The translations under genes were made by a program, and so were the position numbers. Positions 30,048 through 30,737 of a stretch of 30,737 bases of DNA are shown here, one piece after another. A model generated the notes under the pieces. The model did no database searches. It was not told where the DNA came from and saw only the letters and a list, made by a program, of their open reading frames with translations. Each line of letters opens with the position of its first letter. Within the stretch, counting starts at the first letter, position 1. Origin of the DNA: a virus; IMG/VR virus record IMGVR_UViG_3300017613_002046, positions 1-30,737 of that record; one strand, 5' to 3'.

Positions 30048-30052
30048 ACCAT
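30033..30052 (+). promoter_or_regulatory. Operator 4 (plus orientation)
   Basis: AAAGGTAGTTATACTACCAT on the plus strand, one base different from operator 3. It covers the -10 of the rightward promoter. A perfect 18-bp palindrome AAACTAAATATTTAGTTT follows immediately (30057-30074) and may be a further regulatory site. Confidence 0.8.
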
Positions 30053-30137
30053 TTCTAAACTAAATATTTAGTTTGATGTTTTTTGACTTATCAATTTAGG
30101 ACGCTGGACAACCTATAGACTACTTTTAACCTACCAA

Positions 30138-30240
30138 AGCATAGAGGCGGTGCTGCGGTTTTAAAATTTGATGCAGTAAGTAGTTCCTTATTTTTCGCGT
30201 GAACCCACTCTCCTATGCTGCTTATTGCATCAAGTTTTAA
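30138..30240 (+). ncRNA. Leader RNA with predicted H-type pseudoknot
   Basis: A 20-base helix pairs 30161-30180 (TTAAAATTTGATGCAGTAAG) with 30221-30240. Both deviations from Watson-Crick pairing are U-G/G-U wobbles in the plus-strand RNA but would be A-C mismatches in the minus-strand RNA, pointing to a plus-sense RNA. AGCATAG (30138-30144) can also pair with CTATGCT (30213-30219) inside the loop, giving an ABA'B' topology. It lies between the rightward promoter and the first ORF of the small-ORF operon, so regulation of that operon is the likeliest role. No known class recognised. Confidence 0.5.
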
Positions 30241-30253
30241 CTAAAGGATATAT

Positions 30254-30307
30254 ATGAATGAACTTATGATTGTATGGGGTTACTCACTTACAAAGGGTTT
30301 ACTATGA
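30254..30307 (+). CDS. 17-residue leader peptide candidate
   Basis: AAAGGA six bases before the ATG at 30254 gives MNELMIVWGYSLTKGLL and a stop that overlaps the next ATG (ATGA at 30304-30307). It could be a leader peptide coupling translation to the following gene. Confidence 0.35.
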   Translation: MNELMIVWGYSLTKGLL

Positions 30308-30474
30308 TAGATAAAGACAGATACATATCCTCACTCAGAGGACAGCTAGACGATAAGCCATTTGAACATATCTCAGCAGATATGATATGGCTACAAACAA
30401 TGCTTACATATATTCGGAAGCTTGGTGGTAATGGTTTTATATATAGAGGTGTTAAGCAAGGTTTAGCATCATGA
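30304..30474 (+). CDS. Small early protein 1 of rightward operon
   Basis: 56 residues beginning MIDKDRYISSLRGQLDDKPF, with AAAGGG six bases before the ATG at 30304. An ATG 30 bases upstream is in frame but has no RBS. The C-terminal part (MLTYIRKLGGNGFIYRGVKQ) is basic. It overlaps the next ORF by four bases (ATGA). Family not recognised. Confidence 0.6.
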   Translation: MIDKDRYISSLRGQLDDKPFEHISADMIWLQTMLTYIRKLGGNGFIYRGVKQGLAS

Positions 30475-30617
30475 AAGAGATAAGAAAACTTTTTATAAGT
30501 GAGCATTTTACAGAGATTGGTTTTATTTATGGGATGAGATATATTGATAAAAAAACTGGCCGCCTTGTTGGTAAGAAAACTATTGATACTTTTATTGAAA
30601 CTGGTGTTTTCATATGA
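30471..30617 (+). CDS. Small early protein 2 of rightward operon
   Basis: 48 residues, beginning MKEIRKLFISEHFTEIGFIY and containing GRLVGKKTIDTFIETG. It overlaps both neighbours by four bases (ATGA each side), typical of a phage early operon. A basic beta-rich protein of unknown family. Confidence 0.6.
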   Translation: MKEIRKLFISEHFTEIGFIYGMRYIDKKTGRLVGKKTIDTFIETGVFI

Positions 30618-30730
30618 CAGCATTTTTTAAACAAAAGGCAGTAAGCCAAGTCGATGAGATTTTAATCGAAGGCAAGAAGTATAGTGAAGTTGAGATTAAA
30701 CAGATGATAAAAGATACACAAGGAAAATAA
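30614..30730 (+). CDS. Small early protein 3 of rightward operon
   Basis: 38 residues, starting MTAFFKQKAVSQVDEILIEG and ending KQMIKDTQGK. Its ATG overlaps the preceding stop as ATGA and its stop overlaps the next ATG as TAATG (30728-30732), so translation is coupled along the whole chain. Family unknown. Confidence 0.6.
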   Translation: MTAFFKQKAVSQVDEILIEGKKYSEVEIKQMIKDTQGK

Positions 30731-30737
30731 TGGGAAA
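30730..30737 (+). CDS. Start of a further gene, cut by window end
   Basis: The ATG at 30730 overlaps the previous stop by one base and only two more codons (Gly, Lys) lie inside the window. The chain of coupled small ORFs therefore continues to the right; an integrase or other early gene may lie there but cannot be seen. Confidence 0.5.

Noticed and set aside
30138-30240. Known ribozyme or riboswitch
   Set aside because: No hammerhead core (CTGATGA...GAAA), no recognised riboswitch consensus; only generic pseudoknot potential is visible.
30288-30623. 111-codon minus-strand ORF opposite the small early ORFs
   Set aside because: It runs antisense to four ATGA-coupled ORFs with ribosome binding sites and shows no RBS or recognisable domain of its own.

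Overview
The window is most of a temperate myovirus (contractile tail) genome or prophage in an AT-rich bacterium. Codon use, leaderless extended -10 promoters and the overall look suggest a Campylobacterota host (Sulfurimonas/Arcobacter-like), but this is an impression from composition and protein style and was not tested. No integrase, transposase or intact tRNA gene lies in the window, so the element's ends are not proven.

Layout. 1-2182 is the left flank: an A/T-rich non-coding stretch with inverted repeats, a 25-nt tRNA 3' end (318-342) that looks like an attachment-site half, a coiled-coil membrane protein, a small membrane protein plus type IV pilin-like protein pair, and a 29-residue cationic peptide ORF. 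It may be host chromosome or phage cargo. 2183-26593 is a nearly continuous minus-strand phage operon. Read in transcription order (right to left) it carries a small early regulator, a CII/CP76-like regulator, small proteins, a DnaB-like helicase, an initiator-like gene containing iteron-like repeats, a gpZ-like protein, a structured non-coding gap, TerS, TerL, a repeat-rich gap, a gpW-like protein, portal, a protease-scaffold-capsid fusion with a nested start, a DUF2190 protein, head-tail joining proteins, baseplate V/W/J/I, a fibre, a Kelch propeller protein, a probable fibre chaperone, a phospholipase-like protein, a lipoprotein, sheath FI, tube FII, gpE with a -1 frameshift into E', tape measure, U, X, D and a T4-type endolysin. 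The only plus-strand gene inside this block is a small membrane-protein moron at 6656-6868.

26594-30737 is the control and accessory region. Two tandem HTH regulators (plus strand) share a C-terminal motif. They are followed by a small convergent gene, a cysteine-rich unknown, and a leftward operon with a stop-interrupted ORF and a two-TM protein, ended by a clear terminator. At the far right a plus-strand chain of tiny coupled ORFs begins behind a leader with a predicted pseudoknot. Four near-identical 20-bp operators in two inverted pairs (26599-26655 and 29994-30052) link the two divergent promoter regions, so one repressor probably controls the long leftward operon, the accessory leftward operon and the rightward small-ORF operon together.

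The phage is a mosaic: lambda-type packaging genes and portal, HK97-type protease/capsid, P2-type tail, and a lambda-O/P-like replication layout with the probable origin inside the initiator gene. The least explained elements are the paired operators, the two-frame iterons, the pseudoknot leader, the stop-interrupted ORF with its two-TM partner, and two structured gaps flanking the terminase genes.
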